A stretch of 64,000 nt of DNA from Dinoroseobacter sp049800835 (GTDB lineage: Bacteria; Pseudomonadota; Alphaproteobacteria; Rhodobacterales; Rhodobacteraceae), in the NCBI RefSeq assembly GCF_049800835.1, contig NZ_JBNAFU010000003.1:124001-188000 (forward strand), written 5' to 3'. Made by a program: the position numbers and the translations under genes. Numbering within the stretch: position 1 is the first letter of the stretch; the number at the start of each line of letters is the position of its first letter. Below, piece by piece: positions 34,011-42,950 of this stretch. The notes beneath the pieces were generated by a model, which saw only the letters and a list, made by a program, of their open reading frames with translations, was not told the origin of the DNA and did not search any database.

Positions 34011-35750
34011 TCAGGCCGTCTCGATTTCCGACAGGCCGAGTTCGACCACCATCGCGGCCCGCATTTCGAATTTCTGGGGTTTTCCCGTCACCGTCATGGG
34101 CAGACTGTCGCGGAACTGGATCGTTGTCGGCACTTTGTAATGCGCGATCCGGTCCTTGCAAAATGCCGCGATACTGGCTTCGGAGGGTGTTGCCCCGGGT
34201 TTTGGTACAATCCAGGCGCAAACGCTCTCCCCGAACTTACGGTCGGGGATACCAAAAACCTGCACCTGGCTGACATCGGGATGCGTATACAGAAACTCTT
34301 CGATCTCGCGTGGATAGATATTCTCGCCTCCACGGATGATCATGTCTTTCAGACGACCCGTGATCTTGCAGAACCCCTCTTCATCCAAAGTCGCGAGGTC
34401 GCCGGTATGCATCCATCCGTCAGCATCAATCGCCTCCGATGTCTTCTCCGGCTCATCCCAATACCCCTGCATTACCGAGTAACCGCGGGTCCAAAGCTCG
34501 CCCTGCGCACCAACCGGTACAGGTTGCCCCGTCGCGTCGACGATCTTGACCTCGACATGCGGCTGGATACGCCCGACCGAGGCAACACGCTTTTCCAACG
34601 GATCATCCACCGCGGATTGGAACGACACCGGGCTGGTCTCCGTCATGCCGTAGGCGATTGTGACCTCATCCATATGCATCTCGGATTGCACACGGCGCAT
34701 GATTTCGATGGGAACCGGAGCGCCCGCCAAGATGCCTGTTCGCATCATATGCAAGTCGAACTCCGGGAAATCGTCATGCTGAAGCATTGCGACAACCATT
34801 GTCGGCACTGCATAAAGCCCAGTACAGGCTTCATCTTCCAATGTCGCAAGCGTTGTGCGTGCATCGAATCCCTGGGCCGGAACGACGATCGTGGCGCCCT
34901 TGGTGACACAGCCGAGCGTTCCCATCACCATGCCAAAACAGTGGTAGAACGGCACCGGGATGCACAGGCGGTCCTCAGCGGTCAAACCGATGGCATCTGT
35001 CACGAAGCGCGCATTGTTGACGATATTTCGATGCGTGAGGGTCGCGCCCTTGGGTTGTCCGGTCGTACCAGACGTGAACTGGATGTTCACTGGGTCATTG
35101 CAGTCCAACCCCTCTGAAATCTCGTCCAGCGCGGCAGAGGGCACATCACGCCCCCAATCGACCACGTCAGGGAACGACAAGCATCCCGGCGGTGGCATGT
35201 CGTCCATCACAATCACCGATCGCAGGTCAGGCAGGCGCTCGCTGATCAGCGTTCCGGGTTTGGCCTGCATCAACTCCGGCGCAAGCGCGTTGATCATTGC
35301 GACGTAGTCGGACTCCTTGAACCGCGGCGCCAGGATCAGAGCCTTGCACCCGGTTTTTCGCAGTGCGAATTCCAGCTCACTGGTCCGGTAAGCCGGGTTC
35401 ACGTTGACGAGGATAACGCCGAGCCGAGCCGTGGCAAACTGCGCCAATAGCCATTCGGGACGATTTGGCGCCCAGACCCCCAGACGATCGCCTTTGTTCA
35501 GGCCGAGGCGCAAAAGCCCGCCAGCAAGGGCGTCGACCTCGCGTTGAAAGTCGTCGTATGTCCACCGGATACCGTGTTCGACAAACACGGCAGCTTCACG
35601 ATCCGGAAACCTGTCAACGGTTCCGGAAAGCAGCGCTGGGATCGTGATTTCCAGCAGCGGAGTGGTCGTGTCGCCGTAGACGTAGCTCTGCCCCGCGTCG
35701 GGCACGCGCAGCGCACCGATCGCAGGGGTCAGTCGGGCCGATTGTTTCAC
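34011..35750 (-). CDS. AMP-binding acyl-CoA synthetase
   Basis: This ANL-superfamily enzyme activates a carboxylic acid via an acyl-AMP. Motifs are clear: FTSGTTGQPKGATLTHRN (P-loop-like A3), AYGMTETSP (A5), GWMHTGDLATLDEEGF with GRLKDMIIRGGENIYP (A7-A8), and catalytic lysine in TVTGKPQKFEM. About 579 residues. The GTG at 35750 has GGGAGG five bases before it, far better than the ATG 31 codons upstream, which has no ribosome site. Medium- or long-chain fatty acids are the likely substrates, but specificity cannot be read from sequence. Confidence 0.88.
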   Translation of the reverse strand: MKQSARLTPAIGALRVPDAGQSYVYGDTTTPLLEITIPALLSGTVDRFPDREAAVFVEHGIRWTYDDFQREVDALAGGLLRLGLNKGDRLGVWAPNRPEWLLAQFATARLGVILVNVNPAYRTSELEFALRKTGCKALILAPRFKESDYVAMINALAPELMQAKPGTLISERLPDLRSVIVMDDMPPPGCLSFPDVVDWGRDVPSAALDEISEGLDCNDPVNIQFTSGTTGQPKGATLTHRNIVNNARFVTDAIGLTAEDRLCIPVPFYHCFGMVMGTLGCVTKGATIVVPAQGFDARTTLATLEDEACTGLYAVPTMVVAMLQHDDFPEFDLHMMRTGILAGAPVPIEIMRRVQSEMHMDEVTIAYGMTETSPVSFQSAVDDPLEKRVASVGRIQPHVEVKIVDATGQPVPVGAQGELWTRGYSVMQGYWDEPEKTSEAIDADGWMHTGDLATLDEEGFCKITGRLKDMIIRGGENIYPREIEEFLYTHPDVSQVQVFGIPDRKFGESVCAWIVPKPGATPSEASIAAFCKDRIAHYKVPTTIQFRDSLPMTVTGKPQKFEMRAAMVVELGLSEIETA

Positions 35751-36070
35751 GGCATCCTCCCGGTTTGGTCGTTGGGTGCCGCCGTTAAAGCGATGGCTAT
35801 TTTTCTTGGTCTTGAGACTCGCTGGGTCTGAAGCAGCGGGCATTGGACTAAAGTGCCATTCGTACGCACGTTATGTCAACCAAGGTACATTTCAGATACG
35901 CCTAATTACGCAGCACCCCGCCACTCTTTCGCGCCCGTAGCACTCACCAGCTGCGACAAGACCCAAGAATGCGAGAAGTTTGCGGGCGTAAAGTCGCAAA
36001 TCCTTAACAAACCGTTGACCCGTTTTCGGCTTCTGCGTTGACTCACATTGGGAGGCGAAAGGACATTACG
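35751..36070. other. Divergent intergenic region, acyl-CoA synthetase / HMA gene
   Basis: I see no gene here. It must hold promoters for both flanking genes. TTAACAAACCGTTGA at 36004 is TTAA-N7-TTGA, a partial CtrA-like match 53 bp before the HMA start; it is weaker than the boxes in the flagellar cluster and is not called. Confidence 0.4.
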
Positions 36071-36271
36071 ATGAAGATGTTCGCCGTGCCTGAAATGTAT
36101 TGCCCAAAGTGTTCAGGCTCGATCCGTACAGCCCTGACAGCGCTTGATCCCGCGGCGAAAATCGAAGCCAATGTCGAGTTGAGGTACGTGCGCCTCGAAA
36201 CGGAAGCTTCGGACGCGCAAGTGCTTATGGCCCTCAACGAAATCGGTTTCGCTGCAAACGTGCGCAGCTGA
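36071..36271 (+). CDS. Small HMA-domain protein (copper chaperone-like)
   Basis: A 66-residue heavy-metal-associated domain: MFAVPEMYCPKCSGSIRTAL contains the CxxC metal site (CPKC), followed by the beta-alpha-beta pattern ending in EIGFAANVRS. Free-standing HMA proteins such as CopZ carry Cu(I). The ATG at 36071 follows AGGAC; a longer start 11 codons upstream looks unlikely. It converges on a DsbA-like gene and sits beside envelope thiol-redox and cytochrome c maturation genes, where copper handling would fit. Confidence 0.75.
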   Translation: MKMFAVPEMYCPKCSGSIRTALTALDPAAKIEANVELRYVRLETEASDAQVLMALNEIGFAANVRS

Positions 36272-36274
36272 ACT

Positions 36275-37000
36275 TTACCCGTCGGAACGGGCCTGACCGA
36301 CCAGATCGATCAGTCGCGCTTCGTCCACCAGTCCGGGCAGAATGGTATCCCCGACAACAAACGACGGCGTTCCCGTGATCCCGAGGGACTGCGCCAGCGA
36401 CATCGAGGTCTCGATATGTTCCGACACGGCGGCCGACTCCATATCGGTACGCAGTTGCGCCGTGTCTATGCCCACTTCTTCTGCAACGGTCATCACGGCA
36501 GCCTCGGTTATCCGGCCCGACAGCCCCATCAAACCCCAGTGAAGCTCTTCGTAGAGCCCCTGCTCACGTGCTGCGAGTGCGGCGCGCGACGCAAAGACTG
36601 ACGCGTCTCCGAGAATGGGAAACTCCCGGAACACGATCCGAACACTGTCATCGGCAGCCAAAAGGCCTTCGATCACAGGTTTGGCACGGCGGCAGTAGGG
36701 ACAGTTGTAGTCAAAGAACTCGATGACCGTGACATCGCCATCGGGATTTCCGAGAACCGGCGCATTCTCGTCCTGCTCCAGAAGCGCGCGCTGCGTTTCG
36801 AGCGTTTCTGCCGCTGTTGCCGCTTGTGCAGCGGCGTCCCTTTCCCGAAGGATGGCGACGGCGTCCATGACGATCTGCGGGTTCTCGAGAATCGCTTCGA
36901 GTGCGAGTTCCTTGATCCGCTCCTCGCTCAGGTCCTGGGACAGAGCCGGTAGCGCAGTCACAGCCACCAGCGTTAACGAAAGGGCAAGGCGTTTGATCAT
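36275..37000 (-). CDS. DsbA-family thiol-disulfide oxidoreductase (Sec-exported)
   Basis: After a signal peptide (LALSLTLVAVTALPALSQ) and a helical stretch comes a thioredoxin-fold domain with active site CPYC (C100, C103 in FFDYNCPYCRRAKP) and the cis-proline segment GITGTPSFVVGD. This pattern matches the DsbA/BdbD-like group with an N-terminal helical extension. The ATG at 37000 has GAGG eight bases before it. A second CPYC protein is encoded 0.8 kb away on the other strand. Confidence 0.87.
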   Translation of the reverse strand: MIKRLALSLTLVAVTALPALSQDLSEERIKELALEAILENPQIVMDAVAILRERDAAAQAATAAETLETQRALLEQDENAPVLGNPDGDVTVIEFFDYNCPYCRRAKPVIEGLLAADDSVRIVFREFPILGDASVFASRAALAAREQGLYEELHWGLMGLSGRITEAAVMTVAEEVGIDTAQLRTDMESAAVSEHIETSMSLAQSLGITGTPSFVVGDTILPGLVDEARLIDLVGQARSDG

Positions 37001-37219
37001 AACATGGTCCTCAGGTCGAGCGCGCCGTAAATGGCGCGGATTTGGCGCAACACTGACGGAAGTCGTCCAAGGCGTCAAAGCCCTTGCGGTCTCGGGCGGG
37101 TTTTGGCCGCATCCCTCGCGCGGTTGTGAAGCTGAAAATCGTGAAAGGCCATGATAAAACCACGTTTGTTTGCGACAGAATCGGTTCGGTCGGCAGGTAA
37201 GTGACGTCAGGAGATTGGT

Positions 37220-37774
37220 ATGATTTCGAAACGCGCATTTATGGCGCTTGGCGCAGCGGCGCTGGGAACCCCGTCAACCACGTTTGCCCAATCAGGATTT
37301 CAGCTCGATCCCCGATTTGAGCCACAGGTCGTGCCGCTCCGGTATCCCTTCCAACCGGGCCAGATTCTTGTTCTGCCGCAAGCACATTATCTCTACTTCG
37401 TGATGCCAGGCAATCAGGCGATGCGCTACGGTGTCGGCGTCGGCAAGGCCGGTCTTGAGTTCAAGGGCAACGCCGTAATCCAACGCAAAGCCGTCTGGCC
37501 TGACTGGCGCCCGACGGACGAAATGATCGAGCGCGAACCACACAAGTACGAAAAATACGCGGATGGCGTGCCTGGCGGGCCCGGCAACCCCTTGGGCGCG
37601 CGCGCATTGTATCTTTATCAGAACGGCATCGATACGTATTTCCGTATCCACGGCACAACCGAACCCTGGTCAATTGGCCGGTCTGCCTCGAACGGGTGTA
37701 TCCGGATGATCGATGAGCATGTGATCGATCTTTACGAACGCGTGCCCCGCGGGTCGATCGTCACCGTTCTGTAA
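37220..37774 (+). CDS. L,D-transpeptidase (YkuD domain)
   Basis: The 184-residue exported protein has a signal peptide (residues 1-23, ending TFAQ) and a YkuD catalytic domain with H144 in FRIHGTTEPWSIG and catalytic C160 in SASNGCIRM. Such enzymes form 3-3 peptidoglycan cross-links or attach proteins to peptidoglycan. AGGAG lies upstream of the ATG. It lies between two DsbA-like genes; since the catalytic cysteine must stay reduced, functional linkage to the nearby DsbD-like reductase is plausible but inferred. Confidence 0.9.
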   Translation: MISKRAFMALGAAALGTPSTTFAQSGFQLDPRFEPQVVPLRYPFQPGQILVLPQAHYLYFVMPGNQAMRYGVGVGKAGLEFKGNAVIQRKAVWPDWRPTDEMIEREPHKYEKYADGVPGGPGNPLGARALYLYQNGIDTYFRIHGTTEPWSIGRSASNGCIRMIDEHVIDLYERVPRGSIVTVL

Positions 37775-37823
37775 ACAACGCCCTAAAGCGGGCATACTCG
37801 GCCCCTTCGTTCAAGGAAGCAGG

Positions 37824-38615
37824 ATGCCTTTGAGATTGCCCCGACGCGCGCTGGTGCTGGGTGGCGGGGTAGCTGCGGCGGTTGGCTGGACGGAAGGCCT
37901 TTGGCCAATTCTGTCCGGATCTCGCGCTCTCGATGACATCGAATTCCGACCGATAGACGGCATGCCCGGATACAGGCAGGTCGCGAGCAGCGCTGCAACC
38001 AGCGGTGGCTTCGATCCTTTTGTCGGTCTGCAGGTGCCCGATGCCGTGGGACACAAGAACACGCCGGACCCGGTAATCCCGAATGATCCTTGCACTGCTC
38101 TCTATGGCGACGACTTTGACACCCGCGTTCCCCTTGCGGTCTTCACCGACTACAACTGCCCATACTGCCGGGTGCTTGATCGACGACTTCTTCGCCTCGC
38201 AGACCAACGCGCAAGTGAGATCACGTTGAAGGTGCACCAACTGCCTCTTTTGGGCGAAGCCAGCCTGTGGGGCGCGCGCGGCGCGCTCGCTGCGGGGCAA
38301 CAAGACGCATACATCGCCTTTCACAACCGCTTGATGGGCGCAGCTTTTTTGATCGAACCAAACTATCTTCGAGAGGTCGCAAAATCCATGAACCTTGACG
38401 GAGACCAGCTCATGCAAGACGCCACAGGGCCTGAAGTGTCCCGTCAGATCGCAGAATCGCGATCTTTCGCTACCCGGCTGGGTATCATCGGCACGCCTGG
38501 TACGCTTGTTGGGCGAACTCTGGTCATGGGAAATGTTACAGATGCCCTGCTGGAGAGGTTGATCCAGCTCGAAGCGGACGAGGGCTCCGCCCCGAATTGC
38601 GCGGCATTCGCATGA
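37824..38615 (+). CDS. DsbA-family oxidoreductase with twin-arginine-like signal
   Basis: The 263-residue protein begins RLPRRALVLGGGVAAAVGW, an arginine pair followed by a weakly hydrophobic stretch that resembles a Tat signal or anchor. The thioredoxin domain has CPYC (C112, C115 in DYNCPYCRVLDRR) and a cis-proline in GIIGTPGTLVG. An extra cysteine, C90, lies before the domain. It overlaps the DsbD-like gene by ATGA, so the two likely form a redox pair in the periplasm. Confidence 0.85.
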   Translation: MPLRLPRRALVLGGGVAAAVGWTEGLWPILSGSRALDDIEFRPIDGMPGYRQVASSAATSGGFDPFVGLQVPDAVGHKNTPDPVIPNDPCTALYGDDFDTRVPLAVFTDYNCPYCRVLDRRLLRLADQRASEITLKVHQLPLLGEASLWGARGALAAGQQDAYIAFHNRLMGAAFLIEPNYLREVAKSMNLDGDQLMQDATGPEVSRQIAESRSFATRLGIIGTPGTLVGRTLVMGNVTDALLERLIQLEADEGSAPNCAAFA

Positions 38616-40723
38616 AGGTCATCGTGCCATTTCTGCTTGCAATCGCGGCGTGGATTCTCGCGGCCCCTGTGTCCTTCGCGGCGGCCTCGGACGTTCACGA
38701 TGGGCCGACAACGAAGATGCAGCTTGTCACCGCCGAAAATGGGGTGGCCCCGAATGCTCGGTTCGTATCGGCGGGCTTACACATTGAACTCGACGAGGGA
38801 TGGAAAGCCTACTGGCGCTCACCCGGCGAAGTCGGACTGCCCCCGGAGATTGATTGGTCAGGTTCAGAAAACCTCGAGTCCGTTGAAATGCTGTGGCCTG
38901 CACCAACGCGGTTCCGTGCCTTCGGGATCGAGAACTTCGGCTACGAAAAAGCGGTCACGCTGCCCCTGAATATCACGCTATCGAATCCCGGCGCGCCTGC
39001 CGAACTGCGGGCAAAGGTCTTTTTGCTGGTGTGCGAAGACATTTGCATCCCCGAAGAAGCGGAGCTGGCTCTGTCCTTGCCCCTCGGATCGGGGATAGAC
39101 GCGAATGCAGCAAGTCTGATTGCAGCCTCCGCCGATCTGATACCCGATGACATAAGTCGCAGCGATGTCGCCTTGCGCAGCGCCGCGTTCACCGATGATG
39201 GCGCAGCTCTGGTGATCGAAGCGGTGCATCCCACCGGGTGGAGCACGCCCGACGTTTTTCCCGAACTTGGAGAGGGTGTTGCCTTTGGCGCGCCCGATAT
39301 TCGGCTCGGGGATGCAGACCGCTTGCTTTGGGCGTCGCTCCCTATCCTGTCAGACCCTGTGACCGACCCGAAAACGCAGGCAGAGATGCTGCGCCTCACA
39401 CTGACGGACGGATCCCTGGCCGTGGACGCGCAGCGCCCTGCGTTGAGTGACACCCCGGCCAACCCGCCCTTCGCACTGGTTGGCTCGCAGACGAGTTTTG
39501 CGGATCTTCTGTCTATCGCGCTGCTTGCCATCCTCGGTGGCTTGATCCTGAACGTGATGCCCTGTGTGCTCCCGGTGCTTTCGATCAAGCTCGCCTCGGC
39601 CATCAAGGCCGTTGACCATTCTGCTGCGCGGGTACGGGGTGGGTTTCTGATGTCTGCACTGGGCGTGTTGACCTTCATGTGGGTCCTCGCAATAGCCACC
39701 CTTGCGGCCCGCGGCATGGGGATGACAGTTGGATGGGGCCTTCAATTCCAGAACCCGATCTTTCTTGGCGTCTTGCTGCTGATCATCGCGGTCTTCGCCG
39801 CCAATATGCTGGGCCTGTTCGAGATCAACCTCCCCTCTGGGCTGATGACCCGTTTATCCGGCGCGGGGTCCGGTGGCGGCTACGGCGGCGATTTTGCAAC
39901 GGGCGCCTTTGCCGCGATCCTGGCAACCCCATGTTCCGCGCCGTTTCTGGGCACCGCAATTGCATTCGCCATGGCGGGTCGTCCCGTTGATATCGTGGTG
40001 ATTTTCACCGCGCTCGGTCTGGGCCTCGCCCTGCCTTATCTGCTGGTCGCAGCAAAACCCGGTCTTGTTCGTATGCTGCCGAAACCGGGGCGTTGGATGA
40101 CAGTTCTGAAGATCGTCCTCGGGGGGCTGCTTGCACTCACCGCCGCGTGGCTCTTGTGGGTTCTGCTCGGCGTTGCCGGCCCGCGCGCGGCTGTGGCAAT
40201 GGCCGTAATGACCGGGCTTCTGATCGTCCTCTTTTCGCCCGTAGGTCGCGCGTTGGGCAAGGTACGCGCCGGCGTTGCCGCCGCGGTAGCCGTGCTTGCG
40301 CTCGCCGTCCCGGCAGTGATCAAACCCGCTCCGATCCTGGTGGCAACAGGCGCCGAAACGGAATGGGCGGGGTTCGACAGGGGAGAGATTGCGCGGATGG
40401 TGTCCCAAGGGACCGTGGTATTCGTCGATGTGACCGCTGACTGGTGTCTGACGTGCAAGGCCAACAAGGCTCTTGTTCTGGACCGCGACCCCGTCGCGTC
40501 TGTCTTGGCGCAAGACGGTGTCGTGGCGATGCAGGCCGACTGGACGCGCCCAAGCGATCTGATCGCTGGGTTCCTGCAAGACTTCGGTCGCTTCGGCATC
40601 CCGTTCAATGTCGTCTACGGGCCGGGCGCTCCTGAGGGTCTCCCGCTGCCGGAACTGCTGTCCGCGGACGCAGTTATGGAGGCGTTGACCACGGCAAGTG
40701 GTGCGCAAGTGGCCAGCCGCTAA
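38612..40723 (+). CDS. dsbD: DsbD/ScsB-type thiol-disulfide transport protein
   Basis: The protein carries electrons from cytoplasmic thioredoxin across the membrane. It has a signal peptide (MKVIVPFLLAIAAWILAAPVSFA), an N-terminal periplasmic domain with the cysteine pair VCEDICIPEE, a central eight-helix DsbD domain with MPCVLPVLSIKL and ATPCSAPFLG cysteines, and a C-terminal thioredoxin domain with CLTC (VTADWCLTCKANK). The large N-terminal domain is more like ScsB than E. coli DsbD. It overlaps the preceding DsbA-like gene (ATGA). Confidence 0.9.
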   Translation: MKVIVPFLLAIAAWILAAPVSFAAASDVHDGPTTKMQLVTAENGVAPNARFVSAGLHIELDEGWKAYWRSPGEVGLPPEIDWSGSENLESVEMLWPAPTRFRAFGIENFGYEKAVTLPLNITLSNPGAPAELRAKVFLLVCEDICIPEEAELALSLPLGSGIDANAASLIAASADLIPDDISRSDVALRSAAFTDDGAALVIEAVHPTGWSTPDVFPELGEGVAFGAPDIRLGDADRLLWASLPILSDPVTDPKTQAEMLRLTLTDGSLAVDAQRPALSDTPANPPFALVGSQTSFADLLSIALLAILGGLILNVMPCVLPVLSIKLASAIKAVDHSAARVRGGFLMSALGVLTFMWVLAIATLAARGMGMTVGWGLQFQNPIFLGVLLLIIAVFAANMLGLFEINLPSGLMTRLSGAGSGGGYGGDFATGAFAAILATPCSAPFLGTAIAFAMAGRPVDIVVIFTALGLGLALPYLLVAAKPGLVRMLPKPGRWMTVLKIVLGGLLALTAAWLLWVLLGVAGPRAAVAMAVMTGLLIVLFSPVGRALGKVRAGVAAAVAVLALAVPAVIKPAPILVATGAETEWAGFDRGEIARMVSQGTVVFVDVTADWCLTCKANKALVLDRDPVASVLAQDGVVAMQADWTRPSDLIAGFLQDFGRFGIPFNVVYGPGAPEGLPLPELLSADAVMEALTTASGAQVASR

Positions 40724-40729
40724 GCGGCT

Positions 40730-41902
40730 CTAGAGTCCCAGTGCATTCAAGGCAGCCGTTGTGGCCGCGCGACCTGGATCGCCTTCGGGCAATCCGTCCG
40801 CCAAAGCTCGGGCCGTCGATGCAGCCCGTGCCGCGCCTTCGGCCTCACCCAGAACGGTGTAGGCGCGGGCAAGGCGGAGCCATCCCTCCAGATCGTCCGG
40901 CTCCTGTTCAAGCCGCGTCGCAAGACGATCCACCATTGACTGCACGAACTCCGCACGATCAGCGTCCGACATCTCTTGTGCAGCTTCCATGTCCTCGGCG
41001 GTCGGACCGGGGATCGCGCTACCGCCGCCCTGCATCATCGGGGCGAAGTCTGTTAGGCTGACGGGCGTACCGCCGAACTCTTCGGCCAGCTGGTTCGCCT
41101 GCCGGACGAAGAACTCCATCCAAGGCTGGAAACCATCCGCCGTCCTCAGGCGCGCAATCAGCAAACCGTGCGCCTCACGCAGGCGTCCTTCCTGGGCAAG
41201 AAACTGCGACTGATAGTAGGTTCCGGCCGGGTTGCGAGGGTCCAGTTGAACGGCACGTTGGATTGCTTGCGCGGCGCGGGGCGTGACCACGCCATTTTCA
41301 GCGGCAATCAGAGCTTCGGCATACTGCGAAAACACCATGGAGGTTGCGTCGGGCCGCTCGGCGATCCTGGAAAACGCCTCGACGGCGTCGTCGGTTCGCC
41401 CCATGCGCATGTACGTTTGCCCAAGCAGCAGCCATCCGTCCGTCGGCCCGCCATCACGGTCCTCCAACAAGCGATTGCGCAGCGTCGCGGCAAGTTGCGC
41501 CACCTCGGTCGCTTCTTCTTGTTCGGCGGCGCGTTCGGCAAACGGAACACTCGGGATCGAAGGCTCACCACGAATGGAATAGAGCCAGAAGCCCATCGCC
41601 GGGATCGCAAGCGCAGCAACAATCATCAAAGCTGTGCCGCCGCTTCCATCACTTGCGGGTGCATCGCCGGACGACCGGGTCAGGGTGAGCATACGGCGCT
41701 TGATCTCGGAGCGGGCGGCCTTGGCTTCATCGCCCGAGATCAACCCGCGCGCGGCATCCCGGTCAACCTCCGACAATTGATCCTTGAAAATCTCCAGCGC
41801 GCTTTCGTCCCGACCCAGCATCGCGCGGCGGCGGCGAAAGACCGGCACCAGAAAGGCCAGCGCCGTCAGCGCCGCAAGACCACCGCCAATTGCCCAGATC
41901 AT
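40730..41902 (-). CDS. ccmI: Cytochrome c maturation protein CcmI (CycH)
   Basis: CcmI presents apocytochrome c to the haem lyase CcmF-CcmH. The 390-residue protein has two N-terminal membrane helices (IWAIGGGLAALTALAFLVPVF and ALMIVAALAIPAMGFWLYSI) separated by the ELSE-type helix (FKDQLSEVDRDAARGLIS), then a TPR domain. The ATG overlaps the ccmH stop (ATGA), and it is the last gene of the ccm operon. Confidence 0.92.
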   Translation of the reverse strand: MIWAIGGGLAALTALAFLVPVFRRRRAMLGRDESALEIFKDQLSEVDRDAARGLISGDEAKAARSEIKRRMLTLTRSSGDAPASDGSGGTALMIVAALAIPAMGFWLYSIRGEPSIPSVPFAERAAEQEEATEVAQLAATLRNRLLEDRDGGPTDGWLLLGQTYMRMGRTDDAVEAFSRIAERPDATSMVFSQYAEALIAAENGVVTPRAAQAIQRAVQLDPRNPAGTYYQSQFLAQEGRLREAHGLLIARLRTADGFQPWMEFFVRQANQLAEEFGGTPVSLTDFAPMMQGGGSAIPGPTAEDMEAAQEMSDADRAEFVQSMVDRLATRLEQEPDDLEGWLRLARAYTVLGEAEGAARAASTARALADGLPEGDPGRAATTAALNALGL

Positions 41903-42384
41903 CCCTGTCGTCCCTCGTTCTTTTCATCGAGCAGCGCATCTACCGCCGCCTCTTCTTCGGCGCTCAGCGCGACGGCACCAGCGTCGATACGTCTGGGACG
42001 ACGCGCCAGCATCACCGCCACACCGATCCCGCCCAGCGCCATAATGGCAAACGGACCGATCCACAGCGCGTATGTAGACGGTTTGAAGGGCGGCCGGAAC
42101 AGCACGTAGTCCCCATAGCGGGCCACTATATAATCGAGCACCTGCTCATCGCTATCGCCTGCAACCAAACGCTCGCGGACCAACAAGCGCAGATCGCGCG
42201 CAACCCCGGCGTTCGAACTGTCGATCGGCTCGTTCTGGCAGACCACGCAGCGCAATTCCTTGGAGATCTCTCGCGCGCGTTCCTCCAGAGCCGGGTCCGC
42301 GAGGATTTCGTCCGGCTGCACGGCAAGGCCCGGCACCGAAAGGCCGCAAAGCATCGCGAAAACAAGCAGGATCCGGCTGATCAT
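41899..42384 (-). CDS. ccmH: Cytochrome c maturation protein CcmH (CycL)
   Basis: CcmH is the thiol-redox subunit of the haem lyase complex. The 161-residue protein has a signal peptide, the invariant LRCVVCQ motif (C46, C49), a helical periplasmic domain and one C-terminal membrane helix (LWIGPFAIMALGGIGVAVML). Start and stop overlap ccmG and ccmI by one and four bases. Confidence 0.95.
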   Translation of the reverse strand: MISRILLVFAMLCGLSVPGLAVQPDEILADPALEERAREISKELRCVVCQNEPIDSSNAGVARDLRLLVRERLVAGDSDEQVLDYIVARYGDYVLFRPPFKPSTYALWIGPFAIMALGGIGVAVMLARRPRRIDAGAVALSAEEEAAVDALLDEKNEGRQG

Positions 42385-42947
42385 CAGACGCCCCCACCGG
42401 CTTGGGCGCGCGCCTGCTGCAAGGCCGTTTTGATGTCGTCCACCGCGCCGGTGTCAACAATCGGTCCGACATAGCGATAGACGACGGTCCCGTTTGTATC
42501 GATCACGAAGGTTTCCGGAACGCCGGAAAGCCCCCATTCGATGCCGACACGGCCCGAGAAGTCCGAGCCAATACGCTCGTACGGATTTCCAAGTTCATCC
42601 AGCCATGCCGCTGCATCTGCCGGTTTGTCCTTGTAGTTTATTCCCATCAGCCGCACGCCATCCTGTTCAACCAGTCTGGTCAGAACGACGTGCTCCGCCC
42701 GACAGGGCACGCACCACGACGCGAAGACATTGACGAGCACTGGCTCTCCAGCGGATTTGATATCGGCAACCGACAAGCCCGGTGTTGCCGTACCCTCGAC
42801 CGCTGGCAGGTCGAATTGCGGTGCCGGTTGCGAGATCAGCACCGACGGGATTGCATTGGGATCACGGTCGGGGTTCAGGCCCCAATAGAAAAACCCGAAC
42901 AGGACGCCGACAATCGCAACCGGCAGGAACAGCAAGATGCGTTTCAT
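42384..42947 (-). CDS. ccmG: Cytochrome c maturation thioredoxin CcmG (DsbE)
   Basis: CcmG is a membrane-tethered reductase for apocytochrome c haem-binding cysteines. The 187-residue protein has an N-terminal anchor (LLFLPVAIVGVLFGFFYWGL), the CcmG insert region QPAPQFDLPAVEG, and active site WCVPC (C79, C82) with cis-proline GVPETFVID. It lies between ccmF and ccmH and receives electrons in principle from the DsbD-like protein encoded just downstream on the other strand. Confidence 0.95.
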   Translation of the reverse strand: MKRILLFLPVAIVGVLFGFFYWGLNPDRDPNAIPSVLISQPAPQFDLPAVEGTATPGLSVADIKSAGEPVLVNVFASWCVPCRAEHVVLTRLVEQDGVRLMGINYKDKPADAAAWLDELGNPYERIGSDFSGRVGIEWGLSGVPETFVIDTNGTVVYRYVGPIVDTGAVDDIKTALQQARAQAGGGV

Positions 42948-42950
42948 GAC

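Noticed and set aside
36004..36018. TTAACAAACCGTTGA as a CtrA box before the HMA gene
   Set aside because: It differs from the consensus in the second half site and the gene has no link to the CtrA regulon, unlike the three flagellar boxes.
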